Assembly: GCF_013284245.2 (NCBI RefSeq)
Contig: NZ_CP085876.1
Span: forward strand, 817,001 to 881,000
DNA length: 64,000 nucleotides
DNA from: Brevibacillus sp. DP1.3A
GTDB taxonomy: Bacteria; Bacillota; Bacilli; Brevibacillales; Brevibacillaceae
Reading direction: 5' to 3'
Of this stretch, positions 45,405 through 57,200 are shown piece by piece. The notes below the pieces were generated by a model. The model was not told the origin of the DNA. It saw nothing but the letters and a program-made list of their open reading frames with translations, and did no database searches. The position numbers and the translations under genes were made by a program. Positions within the stretch are counted from its first letter, which is position 1, and every line of letters starts with the position of its first letter.

Positions 45405-48400
45405 GTGAATATTCAAGAGATACTTAGCGCTTTGCAAGCGGGGGAGGTTAGTTCTGAAGATGCCAAGCGTCGAATTATGGCGCTGAAGGCTGCCGAAGGG
45501 TTGAAAATCCCGTCTCCAGCTGACCAAGCCGATTCCCGCAGTCCGGAACCGGAGAAAGCGGGATTGAAAGTCGACAGCCGGCAGTCAGCGAAATCGGATT
45601 CTGCCGGCCTGGTCGTGTCAAACGTTCATCACATCAGCGAGGTTTCTTTGCGGCCATGGTCTGTATCGGAGCCCAGCTTTGGTGAAATGACGATACAAGT
45701 CATGGCGTCGGCGGTTAATTTTCCGGATATCATGTGCGTAAACGGGCTATACCCGACGATGCCCGACTATCCATTCGTGCCGGGGTTTGAAGTAGCCGGA
45801 ATCGTCACACGCATCGGCAAAGGCGTAGAGGAGTTCCGGATCGGCGATGAGGTCATCGCTCTTACAGGCAAGCAGCTGGGCGGCCATGCCAGCGAAGTGA
45901 ACGTTGCCGCCGCTAATGCCGTCCGGAAGCCTGCCAACATAACGTTTGAAGATGGGTGCAGTCTGCCTGTCGTTTTCTCCACAGTCTATCTCGCTTTCGA
46001 GACAGGGAAGCTTGCGCCCGGCGAGCAGGTGCTCATTCAGACGGCGACAGGCGGCTGCGGCCTTATCGCCCTGCAGCTGGCGAATTTGAAAGGCTGCAAG
46101 ATTTACGGCACGAGCAGCAAAGCCGAAAAGCTCGATCTGCTTGATAGGCTTGGCGTTGCTGCGGCGATCGATTACAGCGCCTCGCCCTTTGATCGGGAAA
46201 TCGCCTCCTTAACCAATGGCCGCGGGGTTGATGTTGTGCTAAATATGCTGGCCGGGGACGCGATTCAGAAGGGCTTGAATTGTTTGGCCCCTTCTGGCCG
46301 CTACCTGGAGCTGGCCGTGCATGCGCTGAAGACGAGCGGAAATCTGGATCTTTCCGGGCTTGTACATAACCAAACGATTCATAGCATTGATTTACGGCGG
46401 TTAAGTGCCCAGAAGGGATTTAACAAGGAATTGCTCCATGTGATGGTTGACCTGCTTCAAACGGAGAAAATCGTACCCATCGTATCCAGGATTTACCCCT
46501 TTCAGCGAATTCAAGAGGCGCTTGAATATGTCAGCAGTGGGAAGCATATCGGCAAAGTCGTCATAAGCCGTATGGCGGAGGACATGACGGACCGGACCGA
46601 CGAGCTGATCGAGCGGATGCGAAGGCAGAAAAGTCAGAGGCAGGAATCCTTTGAATTGCACAGTGCGCAAGCGGCCGTCCGTAGCCAGGAAGATATGCCC
46701 AAGGAGAAAAGCCGGAAAACGCCTGATCTGGATGGCATTGCCATCATCGGGATGTCAGGCCAATTCCCCAAGGCAGCTACTATTGACGAATTATGGGACA
46801 ACATTTGCAAAGGTGAAGACTGCGTATCCGAGATTCCTGCAGAACGCTGGTCTCTCGAGCGATACTACGATCCCGATCCGAAGAAGCCGGGCAAAACGTA
46901 TTCGAAATGGATGGGCGTCTTGGAGGATGCGGACAAATTTGATCCGTTATTTTTCCAAATATCGCCCGTGGAAGCGGAATACATGGATCCGCAGCAGCGG
47001 CTATTCCTGGCGAACAGCTGGGCATGCATCGAGAATGCCGGACTGCGTCCGTCCGACTTGTCTGGCAGCCGCTGCGGGGTCTTTGCCGGATGCGGCACCG
47101 GCGATTACGGACGTATGGAGAGAGGAGAAGAGCTCCATGCGCAAAATCTGATGGGGACCTCGGTTTCCATTTTAAGCGCACGCATCTCCTACCTGCTGAA
47201 TTTGAAGGGTCCCTGCATGGCGATCGACACCGCTTGCTCCTCCTCGCTTGTCGCGATTTCCGAGGCCTGCAGCAGCTTGCTCCTGGACAATTGCGACATG
47301 GCGTTGGCCGGCGGCGTTAATGTCATGAGCGGACCGGCCATGCATATTATGACGAGCAAATCCGGGATGCTGTCCAAGGATGGGCGTTGCTATACGTTCG
47401 ATAACAGGGCGAACGGATTCGTTCCGGGGGAAGGAACGGGCGTGCTGCTGCTTAAGCGGCTGTCCGATGCGGTCCGCGACAAAGACCCGGTTTATGCCGT
47501 CATACGCGGCTGGGGTATTAATCAGGACGGGAAGACAAACGGAATTACAGCGCCCAGCGCCGCTTCACAGGAAGAGCTGGAGAAATCCGTCTTTGATAAA
47601 TTCGGCATTAACCCGGAAACCATTTCGCTTGTCGAAGCACATGGTACAGGAACAAAGCTCGGCGATCCGATCGAGGTCGAAGCCCTTACGGCATCGTTCG
47701 CCGCATATACGGACAAAAAGGGCTACTGCGCACTCGGTTCCATTAAGAGCAATATCGGTCATTTGCTCGCGGCATCCGGCGTATCGGGCGTCATCAAGGT
47801 CGTACAGTCGCTGAAGCACCGTATGCTGCCGCCAACCATTCATTTCGATTCCTTGAATGAGCATATCCGACTTGATGGAAGCCCCTTCTTTGTAAACACG
47901 TCCTTGAAGAAGTGGGAGATCGAATCCGGCATTCGACGGGCCTCCGTCAGCTCCTTCGGGTTTAGCGGAACGAACGCCTATATGGTCATTGAGGAATACA
48001 ATCCGGAATCGCCCGGACATTCGGCCCCACCTATGGATCAACCGCTATTATTCCCGGTATCGGCCAAGACCGAAGATGGGCTGGACGACGCTGTCGCATC
48101 CCTCAAAGCCTTTCTTCTGCGGGAAACAGACATTTGTTTGTCAGATGTGGCGTTGACGTTGCAAGCGGGGAGGGAAGAGATGGATGTCCGTGCGGCGTTC
48201 ACGGCAAACACGAAGGAGGAGCTCCTGCAGGGAATGGAGGACCATTTGCTGCGGAGGCCTTCTTCTTGTGTATTCTCTGGGAAAGTAAACAGACGGCAGA
48301 TAAGGAATGCGATCGCATCAGGCGAAGAACTTCCATCGGAGCATGAGACCAGTTCCTCTCAAGCGGTAAAGCTTGCCGATGCCGCAACGAAGTGGGTGCA

Positions 48401-51230
48401 GGGTTTACAAGCGCTGCCTTTGGTGAACGGGGGGGAGCGCATCCACATGCCGACCTATCCGTTTGCGAAGGAGCGGTATTGGCTTGAAGCGAAGGCTTCG
48501 GACCGGGACCCGCTCCATACGAAGATTTTGCCTGAGCGCCTTCATCCGCTTGTGCACAGAAATACGTCGGTGTTAGGGAAGACCCGGTTCAGCGCTTCTT
48601 TTACAAATGAGGAGACGCTGCTGCGAGACCATGTTGTCTCCGGACAGTCTATCATGCCAGGAATGGCCTACCTTGAGATGGCCCGTGCTGCAGTCGAGCT
48701 TGCGACCGATTACGTGCATAAGGGACAGGCCATTACGCTGGAAAATGTGGTATGGCTGCGGCCTTTTATTGCGAAAGCGACGGCCGGACACCTTCATGTT
48801 TCCTTAACGCAGGAGGGTGACAACCAAGTTTCATTTTGTATTCTGGCAGGACCTTCGAAGGCTGATGCGAATGAAGGCCCGATTTATAGCAAAGGGACAG
48901 CTGTTATTCATGCGGCTTCTGCCCCTCCTCAGCTGGACGTGCAGGCCATTCGCGCCCAATGCTCGGTGGCAAAGCTGGATTCGGAAACGTGCTATGGCGC
49001 TTTCGAAAATATGGGAATTGCATATGGTCCAGGTTATAGAGCAGTAAAGACGATTGAAATCGGCGAAGATTGTGCGATCGCTAAGATTCATTTGCCGGCC
49101 GCCTTGAGTGACGAGACGCAGCGGATTGGATGCAATCCGGTATTGCTCGACGCTGCCGCTCAGTCCACGATCGGCTTCGCCCTGCACAATCATGGACGCC
49201 AAATCGACGCTTGTGCAAACGGGCCCTATGTGCCATTTGCGATTCAGGAGCTTACGGTCTACCGTCCTTGTACTTCAGAGATGTGGGCGGTCACCCGCAT
49301 AAGGAAAGCAGAAGCTTCGGGAGATTCGCTGCGCGTCTTCGATATCGATTTGTGTGACGAGGAAGGCCATGTTTGTGCGGCCATGCGGGGATTGGCAACC
49401 AAGAGTGCAGGGAAATCAGGGGAATGGAGCTTTAACCCCCATCAAGCCGAGACGGATGGTTCTCACCAATTACCTGATGGATTGTTGCTGCTTCCTACCT
49501 GGGAACTTGCCGCATTCAACGAAGCGCCAGCCCTGCAGCATGTTCCGGATGCCGACATCGTGATCGGCGGAACGCCAGAGCAAATAAACCAAATCAACCA
49601 CAGGTATCCCGCGGCTCAGCCGCTGTCGTTTGAAAACGAAGCTTCGATTGAGGATATGGCTCAGAAGCTGAGCAACTATAACGATCTGAAGCATATTATA
49701 TGGATTTCGCCGGTTCATCCGATTCAAACCGTGCGGGACGAAGGTATTATCAGCGAACAAAAGGATGGGGTATTCCAGCTTTTTAGGCTAATAAAGTCAC
49801 TGCTCGAAATCGGCTTCGGATCGAGGCCCTTGCACTGGTCCATCATCACCGTGGAGGCTCAGCCGATTCGTGCAGGCGAAACATCTGGCTTTGCACATGC
49901 CGGTGTCCATGGTTTGGTCGGGTCGATGGCGAAGGAATATCCGAACTGGAGCGTTTGTCTGTTAGATATAGGCCTGAAGGACGAACTGCCGTTGGACGTT
50001 CTGCCATCGCTGCCAAGGGATGCCAAGGGAAACGCATGGGGCTACCGAAAAGGCGATTGGTACAAGCAGATGTTGGTTCCTGTCAAAAGCTTGCCGATGG
50101 AGCGTACCGCTTACCGGCACGGCGGCGTTTATGTCGTCATCGGGGGAGCCGGAGGCATTGGCGAGGTATGGACCGAGTATATGATCCGTACCTATCAAGC
50201 ACAAATCGTGTGGATTGGCCGCAGAGAGATGGATGAAGCCATTCGGGCTAAGATCGCACGGTTAGGGGATCTTGGACCTGCGCCATCCTATATCCGGGCG
50301 GATGCGGCAAATTTGGCATCGCTCCAACAGGCCTACGAGACGATAAAGGCGCGGTATACGCGTATTCATGGCATTGTTCACTCCGCGATCGTCCTGCTCG
50401 ATCAAAGTTTGGCAAAAATGGACGAGCAGCGGTTTGAAGCGGGGTATGCAGCCAAAAACGGCACAGCTGTAAGAACAGCTCAAGTATTTGATCGTGAACA
50501 GTTGGATTTTGTTTTGTTCTTTTCATCCTTTAATTCGTTTCTGAAATCGCGTGGTCAGAGCAATTACACAGCCGGGTGTACTTTTAGCGACGCTTTCGCA
50601 GCGAAGCTCGCCTCCGAATGGTCTTGTGCCGTCAAGACGATCAATTGGGGGTATTGGGGAAGTGTGGGGACGGTTTCAAACGAGGCTCTCCGCGAGAAAA
50701 TGGCCCGGATCGGAATGGGGTCCGTCGAGCCGGACGAAGCCATGGACGTCGTGGAAAGACTGCTTGCCGGGAAGGTGAATCAACTGTGCTTCGTCAAAAC
50801 GACCAAGCCGCTGTATATAGAGGAAACCGCCGCAGACCAGCATATAACGGTTCTACCTGAACGCTTCGGATCAGTCATCAGCAGGATCAGAAGCGTCTTC
50901 GCTCCGGCTCCCTTTCAAGCCCTCTCGTCTGCAGCACGACCTATAGAGGAAAAGACGGGAAGCATCCCGGATGCGAAGCAGCGGGCAGAGGTGCTGTCTC
51001 TCGTGAGGGAAGCAGTAGCAATGCTCTTGAAGGTCGACGAACAGGACATAGAATCCGACGCGGAATTAGCGGAATACGGCCTTGATCCGGTTAAGATGAG
51101 TTTACTCACGGAAATGATCAATCAACGGCTCGGAATAGATGTAACGCCGGAGCTGGTCATCCGGCACAGGAGCTTCAGAGAGTTGGCGGATAGGATCGCA
51201 GATATAAGAGGGAAGCTGGGTGTATCGTAA
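45405..51230 (+). CDS. trans-AT PKS gene E (1941 aa): ER / KS-DH-KR-psiACP
   Basis: I choose GTG 45405 because AGGGGGTG ends five nt before it and the product then begins with docking helices (NIQEILSALQAGEV) that resemble those of genes B and C; a TTG at 45372 in the ECH2 tail is the longer alternative. Residues from 45405: docking 1-28; ER 70-390 (NFPD, GLYPTMP, TATGGCG); KS 442-870 with C611/H746; DH with H1076 and D1249 in DAAAQ, though HPxxLD reads NPVLLD; KR about 1430-1800 with Ser, Y1721 and YxxxC; ACP-like domain 1860-1936 reading GLDPV, Pro1895 in place of Ser. The protein ends there, and gene F supplies cMT and ACP. The ER sits where it can receive the beta-branched chain from gene D. 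The KS resembles those that follow beta-branching modules. Confidence 0.96.
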   Translation: MNIQEILSALQAGEVSSEDAKRRIMALKAAEGLKIPSPADQADSRSPEPEKAGLKVDSRQSAKSDSAGLVVSNVHHISEVSLRPWSVSEPSFGEMTIQVMASAVNFPDIMCVNGLYPTMPDYPFVPGFEVAGIVTRIGKGVEEFRIGDEVIALTGKQLGGHASEVNVAAANAVRKPANITFEDGCSLPVVFSTVYLAFETGKLAPGEQVLIQTATGGCGLIALQLANLKGCKIYGTSSKAEKLDLLDRLGVAAAIDYSASPFDREIASLTNGRGVDVVLNMLAGDAIQKGLNCLAPSGRYLELAVHALKTSGNLDLSGLVHNQTIHSIDLRRLSAQKGFNKELLHVMVDLLQTEKIVPIVSRIYPFQRIQEALEYVSSGKHIGKVVISRMAEDMTDRTDELIERMRRQKSQRQESFELHSAQAAVRSQEDMPKEKSRKTPDLDGIAIIGMSGQFPKAATIDELWDNICKGEDCVSEIPAERWSLERYYDPDPKKPGKTYSKWMGVLEDADKFDPLFFQISPVEAEYMDPQQRLFLANSWACIENAGLRPSDLSGSRCGVFAGCGTGDYGRMERGEELHAQNLMGTSVSILSARISYLLNLKGPCMAIDTACSSSLVAISEACSSLLLDNCDMALAGGVNVMSGPAMHIMTSKSGMLSKDGRCYTFDNRANGFVPGEGTGVLLLKRLSDAVRDKDPVYAVIRGWGINQDGKTNGITAPSAASQEELEKSVFDKFGINPETISLVEAHGTGTKLGDPIEVEALTASFAAYTDKKGYCALGSIKSNIGHLLAASGVSGVIKVVQSLKHRMLPPTIHFDSLNEHIRLDGSPFFVNTSLKKWEIESGIRRASVSSFGFSGTNAYMVIEEYNPESPGHSAPPMDQPLLFPVSAKTEDGLDDAVASLKAFLLRETDICLSDVALTLQAGREEMDVRAAFTANTKEELLQGMEDHLLRRPSSCVFSGKVNRRQIRNAIASGEELPSEHETSSSQAVKLADAATKWVQGLQALPLVNGGERIHMPTYPFAKERYWLEAKASDRDPLHTKILPERLHPLVHRNTSVLGKTRFSASFTNEETLLRDHVVSGQSIMPGMAYLEMARAAVELATDYVHKGQAITLENVVWLRPFIAKATAGHLHVSLTQEGDNQVSFCILAGPSKADANEGPIYSKGTAVIHAASAPPQLDVQAIRAQCSVAKLDSETCYGAFENMGIAYGPGYRAVKTIEIGEDCAIAKIHLPAALSDETQRIGCNPVLLDAAAQSTIGFALHNHGRQIDACANGPYVPFAIQELTVYRPCTSEMWAVTRIRKAEASGDSLRVFDIDLCDEEGHVCAAMRGLATKSAGKSGEWSFNPHQAETDGSHQLPDGLLLLPTWELAAFNEAPALQHVPDADIVIGGTPEQINQINHRYPAAQPLSFENEASIEDMAQKLSNYNDLKHIIWISPVHPIQTVRDEGIISEQKDGVFQLFRLIKSLLEIGFGSRPLHWSIITVEAQPIRAGETSGFAHAGVHGLVGSMAKEYPNWSVCLLDIGLKDELPLDVLPSLPRDAKGNAWGYRKGDWYKQMLVPVKSLPMERTAYRHGGVYVVIGGAGGIGEVWTEYMIRTYQAQIVWIGRREMDEAIRAKIARLGDLGPAPSYIRADAANLASLQQAYETIKARYTRIHGIVHSAIVLLDQSLAKMDEQRFEAGYAAKNGTAVRTAQVFDREQLDFVLFFSSFNSFLKSRGQSNYTAGCTFSDAFAAKLASEWSCAVKTINWGYWGSVGTVSNEALREKMARIGMGSVEPDEAMDVVERLLAGKVNQLCFVKTTKPLYIEETAADQHITVLPERFGSVISRIRSVFAPAPFQALSSAARPIEEKTGSIPDAKQRAEVLSLVREAVAMLLKVDEQDIESDAELAEYGLDPVKMSLLTEMINQRLGIDVTPELVIRHRSFRELADRIADIRGKLGVS
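50982..51212 (+). other. pseudo-ACP 3 (Ser to Pro), C-terminus of gene E
   Basis: ACP-like sequence (LLKVDEQDIES, AEYGLDPVKM) with Pro1895, codon CCG at 51087-51089, at the Ser position. It is the last domain of gene E; cMT follows in gene F. Confidence 0.84.
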
Positions 51231-54200
51231 TGGACGAAAGGAGCGGTCAGGTGAACGGTATGGTGGAGAGCATACGGGATGTGAAACGCCTGGAAGAAGA
51301 GCTTCTGGTCAAGCTTCTTTGGGTGCAGCTGCAAGCTGCCGGCTTCTTTAACCGAGAGCGGCAATCCAAGGAGGAGCTGGCCGGATTGCTGGGCCAATCT
51401 CGGCTTTACGACAGATGGTTGGAGACTAGCATCAATTATTTGCTTCGCTATGGCTTTATATCGGAGGTTGTCGGCGAATACGTCGTCGATTCGAATCGGA
51501 AAGAAGACCATGCAGACGTCTGGGCTCATTGGGATCGGCATTTGGAGCAGTGGAGGCATCACCCGGATTCCGGCGCGCAAATGATCCTTGTCGACGCTGC
51601 ACTCCGAGCACTTCCGCAGGTGCTGTGCGGAAATACGGCCGCTACGGATATTATATTCCCGAACGGATCGATGACGCTTGTCGAGGGTGTCTACAAAAAC
51701 AATCCTATCGCGGATTACTTCAATAAGATCGTATCGGATCTTACGCTTGCGTTTATTAGGGAACGGGTTCAAGAAGATCCTGCTGTCCGCTTGCGCATTT
51801 TGGAAATCGGCGCAGGAACGGGCGGAACAAGCGCACGGGTGCTGGCCGGACTTAAACCGCTGCAGGAGCATATTGCAGAATACTGCTATACGGATATTTC
51901 TCAAGCGTTTTTGCTTCATGCCCAGCATGAGTACGGACCGCAATACCCGTTTTTGACCTATCGTCTATATGATGCCCAGAAGCCGGCGGCGGTGCAGGGC
52001 CTTGAGGAAGGCGCATTCGATCTTGCGATTGCAACCAATGTGCTGCATGCAACTCGAAATATGAAGACAACGATCCAAAGCGTCAAGACGGTCCTGAAGC
52101 GCAGCGGTCTGCTGCTCCTCAATGAAATGAGCAGCAGCAATCTGTTCATCCACCTGACGTTCGGTCTGCTTGAAGGCTGGTGGCTGTATGAGGATCAAGA
52201 GCTTCGGATGCCGGGATCACCGGGTTTGACACCCGATTCGTGGCGTTCGCTGTTGGAGGAGGAGGGCTTCCCCGATGTGTTTTTCCCTGCTGAGCATTCA
52301 CACGGTCTTGGACAGCAGATTATAGTAGCCGAAAGCAACGGTGTAATCCGGATACGAAGTCAAGAGGATAGATCGGATAACGCTGAAGAAGAACAACCCG
52401 AGCAGAAGCCGATTGCTCCTACAACGCTGCCCGCCAAAAAGGATGAACAAAGCCAGGAGTTGCTCCGCGAGACGGGCAGAGAACGACTGAAGGCGCTCAT
52501 CAGCGAAACGCTGAAAATTCCATACCAGCGCATGGAAACATACGTGTCGCTAGAGACATACGGAATCGATTCGATTCTGGTCGTGCAGCTTACGGAAGCA
52601 CTCCGGCCTTATTTCGTCAAAATAAACAGTACGCTATTTTTCGAGCACTCAACGATTAATGCGCTAGCCGACTATTTGCTGCAAGTCCATCCGGAGGAGA
52701 TGCTTCGCTTCACGGGAATGGAGAGACAAGCAGTAGGCAGCTCAATTTTAGATACGCAAGAAGTGCCCGATAGCAATCTAGCGCCAGATCGTCATAGTGA
52801 ACCGGCAGCCCTTGAGCCGATCAACGAACAGCAAGCGGTCATCGAAATGTCACAGAGCGAAGCGGCAGGCAAACAGGATGTGGCGATCATCGGCTTGTCC
52901 GGACGTTATCCGGGGGCACGGAATGTAGAACAGTTCTGGGAAAACCTTAAACACGGAACAAATTGCATTACCGAAATCCCATCCGACCGGTGGGATTGGA
53001 GACTCTACTACGACGAAGAGCGGGGCAAGGAGGGCGCTGTCTATAGCAAATGGGGCGGATTCCTGGATGATATCGACAAATTCGACCCGCTATTCTTTCA
53101 GATTGCGCCCAAGGAAGCCGAAGGAATGGATCCGCAAGAGCGGATTTTTTTGGAAACCGCTTATGCGAGTATAGAGGATGCCGGTTATACCCCGGAACGT
53201 CTAAGCCGTTCCGGTAAGGTTGGTGTTTTTGTCGGAGTGATGAACGGCAATTATTCGACTGGGGCGAATTTCTGGTCCATTGCGAACCGGCTATCTTATC
53301 TTATGAATTTCCAGGGGCCGAGCCTGGCTGTCGATACGGCATGCTCCTCCTCGCTCACTGCGATCCACCTTGCGCTCGAGAGTATCTATTCCGGTACCAG
53401 CGAATGCGCGATTGCAGGCGGCGTTAATTTGATTGTAGATCCCGTCCACTACAAGAGGCTAACTTCAATGAACATGCTCTCCTCCGGTGATCAATGCAAA
53501 TCCTTCGGTGCACAAGCCGATGGATTCGTCGATGGAGAGGGTGTAGGCGCGGTTGTCCTCAAGCCGTTGCATGCGGCGATTGCGGACGGCGATCATATTT
53601 ACGGCATCATAAAAGGAAGCATGCTGAATGCCGGCGGCCGGACGAACGGCTATACGGTACCCAGCGCTTCCGCTCAAGCGCAGTTGATCCAAGACGCATT
53701 AAAGCGGTCTGGCGTACATCCGGGTGCCGTCAGCTATATCGAAGCTCATGGTACTGGAACGGCGCTCGGTGACCCGATTGAAGTCGAGGGGCTGACGCGA
53801 GCATTCTCGCCGCTGGTCGGAGAACAAGGCTATTGTGCGCTCGGATCCGTTAAATCGAATATCGGCCACTGTGAGAGCGCGGCCGGCATAGCGGGACTGA
53901 CCAAGGTGCTGATGCAAATGAAGCATGAACAGCTTGCGCCGACTTTGCACGCGGACGAAGTGAACCCGAATATCGCCTTCGAGCGGACGCCTTTTGCGGT
54001 GCAGCAGCGGTTGACGGAATGGAAACGGCCCGTCGTTGCCTTGGACGGGGAAACGATCACGTATCCCCGTATCGCCGGCATATCCTCCTTCGGTGCCGGA
54101 GGAGCGAATGCCCATCTTGTCGTCCAAGAGTTCACAGAGAAGGCCGAAGACCGTCCGGATTTAGCACAGCACGCTTCAATCATCGTTTTATCCGCGATGA

Positions 54201-57200
54201 ACGAGGAGCGTCTGGAAGCGAACGTCCGCCAATTCGCCGAAGCCATCGGGGCAAAGGCATGGCGGAATGAGGAGCTTGCAAATATTGCGTTTACGCTTCA
54301 GATTGGCCGGCAGGCGATGGAGGAACGTTTAGCCTTCACCGCAGCGTCAATTGCGGAGCTAAAGGAAAAGCTGGAGCAGTACAGGATGTTTGGCGCCGGC
54401 CCCGGTATTTATCGCGGACAGGTTAAGCGGGGAAGAAATTCGTTTCAAGCACTGGCTGCGGACGATGATATGCAGACGGCGATTGATGCCTGGTTTGCCA
54501 AGGGAAAGTACGGCAAGTTGCTTGATCTTTGGACGAAAGGGCTCGAAATCGATTGGCAGAAGCTCTACGGCGGCAAACCTCCGCGCAGGGTGAGCCTGCC
54601 GACTTATCCGTTTGCTAAGGAACGCTATTGGCTCGCTGCTTCTGAACCGGATGCGGTTAAGGTCCCTTTTGAAGTGATGACGTTTCAAGAAACGTGGCAG
54701 CCGGCTGAATGGAAGGAAGTGCTGCGCGAACAGCCGCGGACGGTCGTTTGCTTCCTTTCGGATTCACACCGTCAACTAGAGCTGACGGAAGCCGTTAACC
54801 ACTTAAGTCCGAAGACGAAGCTGGTTTTTGTGTCACGTTACGAGGGCGAAGCGTTGAATACATGGCCGCATTCCATAGATAAGTGGGATTCATCCGGCTT
54901 CGAACGTGTGCTGGCGGACGTCAACCGGACAGAGGCGGTAGAAGCCATTCTGTTTTTATGGCCTTTGGAGACAGTGCCTTCAGCGCAAATGACGGACGAA
55001 CTAACCGCTCTCATCCAAGGGATGCATGCCTCTGGCCTTACGTCGATCAGGCTGCTGGCCGCGGCGGTGTGCTCCACGGATATCGAAAGCTGCCATGCGG
55101 AGTCTTGGATCGGCTTTGAGCGTTCGATCGGCCCGCTTATGAAGGATGTGCGGATGTCTGTTCATCTCTTTACGGACGGTTTTCAGGTGGAACGCAGTTC
55201 GGGCCGCAATCTTTGGGAGTCGTTGTGGACAGAGCTTGGACAGGACAAGATGCGAAGCTCTTTATATGCAATGGGAGAACGGCATGTTTGTTCCGTGCGC
55301 GAAACCCGGCTTCAGCCGAAAGCGACCAAATTCCGCCGGGGCGGCATTTATCTCATTACAGGCGGCTTCGGCGGAATCGGCATGGTCGTTGCGGAGCATT
55401 TGGCCAAAACGTATCAGGCCAAGCTTATCCTGACGGGTCGGTCATCCATTGATGCTCGCAAAAGATCGATGATGAAAAAGCTTGAAGCGGCAGGCGCCGC
55501 CGTATTCGCGATCGAAGCGGACGTGTGTGACTATGCCGCCATGAAGCAAGGACTTGTTGAAGCTCGGGCTGCTTTATCGGGAAGCATAAACGGCGTTATC
55601 CATGCAGCCGGTATGGAAAGCGGTCGTAGCATTCTGGAGAAGAAAACGGAGCAATTTCACGAAGTCATACAACCGAAGATTACCGGTACGCTCCTGCTTG
55701 ATGAGCTGCTTCAAGAAGAACGCGAGCTTGATTTTGTCGCTTACTTCTCTTCTATATCCGCTGTACTGGGCGATTTCGGATCGTGCGATTACGCTGTCGG
55801 TAACCGGTTCATGACCGCCTACGCGGAGCGGGCTTCCCGTGTTCGCATGGGAGATCGACGACATGGCGGGTCGATTGTTTCCATTCAGTGGCCGCTGTGG
55901 AAGGATGGCGGCATGAGTGTCGGGGATCCGGTTATGACGAAAATGTATCTTCAAGCAAGCGGCCAGCGTGCCTTGGAAGCCGAGCAGGGGATCGCGCTGC
56001 TTGAGCTTCTCTTAGCACAGGACGAGCCCAATCATCTTGTGATGGCTGGGAATCGGGAGAGCGTCCGCCGCTCTCTAGGTCTGGAGCCGGCAACTGGACA
56101 GGAAGCGGTAAAGCCGGTGAAGGCGGCGCCGTTGACATCAATCGCGAAGCGGGCAGAACATGCTGAGTCGAATGTAGAGCAGCTGCTGGAGGAAGACCTG
56201 AAGGCGCACATCAGTCGAATAGTAGCGATCCCGATTGACCGGATCGACAAGGAACAGTATTTTTCCGATTTCGGCTTCAATTCTATCAGCTTTGCCGAGC
56301 TGGCTTCATCGCTGACCAAGCATTACCGCATTGATCTTACGCCAGCCGTCTTCTTCTCCTATCCGACCGTGGAGAAGCTTATCCATTTTTACTTGCGGGA
56401 GCATCGTGACGACCTGACCGGGTTTTACAAGGACAGATATGAGCTTCGTCCTGATGATGGACTGGATTTTCATCAGGAAGCGGCTGCTCTGGAATCCGTT
56501 CATACGGAGCCATCTAAACCGGTTGAAGAACCCGTCGCTGCGGTTGAAACACAAAGCCATCCATTTCCGGAGCCCATTGCGATTATCGGCATGAGCGGAC
56601 GGTTTCCTGAGGCTCGTTCGGTTGAAGACATGTGGCGTATTCTGCGGGATGGCCGCGATGTGGTTCAGCCGATGCCGGAAGTACGAAGCAATCTCATGAA
56701 CGGTGAGAGCTGGACGTGCGGATGGGTGCCGGGCGTCAGCGAGTTCGATCCTGCCTTCTTCGAAATCTCTCCGCGCGAGGCGGAGCTGATGGACCCAAGG
56801 CAGCGGCTGTTATTGCAGGAGTCGATGCGAGCGCTGGAGGATGCAGGATACGGGAGCAAGCAGCTGCGGGAAGGAAATATCGGCGTATTTGTCGGAGCTG
56901 AGGATGGCGACTACCAGTTTATCGCTAAAGGGGCAGGCAGCGTGACATCCACGAACAATGCGATTCTGGCATCTCGCCTTTCGTACTTCCTTAACCTGAG
57001 CGGACCTGTTATGTCGATCAATACCGCATGTTCCTCCGGGTTGGTCGCCGCCCATCAAGCATGTGTCAGCCTTCGCAACCGCGAATGCGATACGGCTATC
57101 GCCGCGGGTGTTAACCTTATGCTGACACCGTTGTATTTGAACGGGATGAGGGAAGCGGGCATGCTCTCGCCGGACGGCAAATGCTATGCCTTTGACAACC

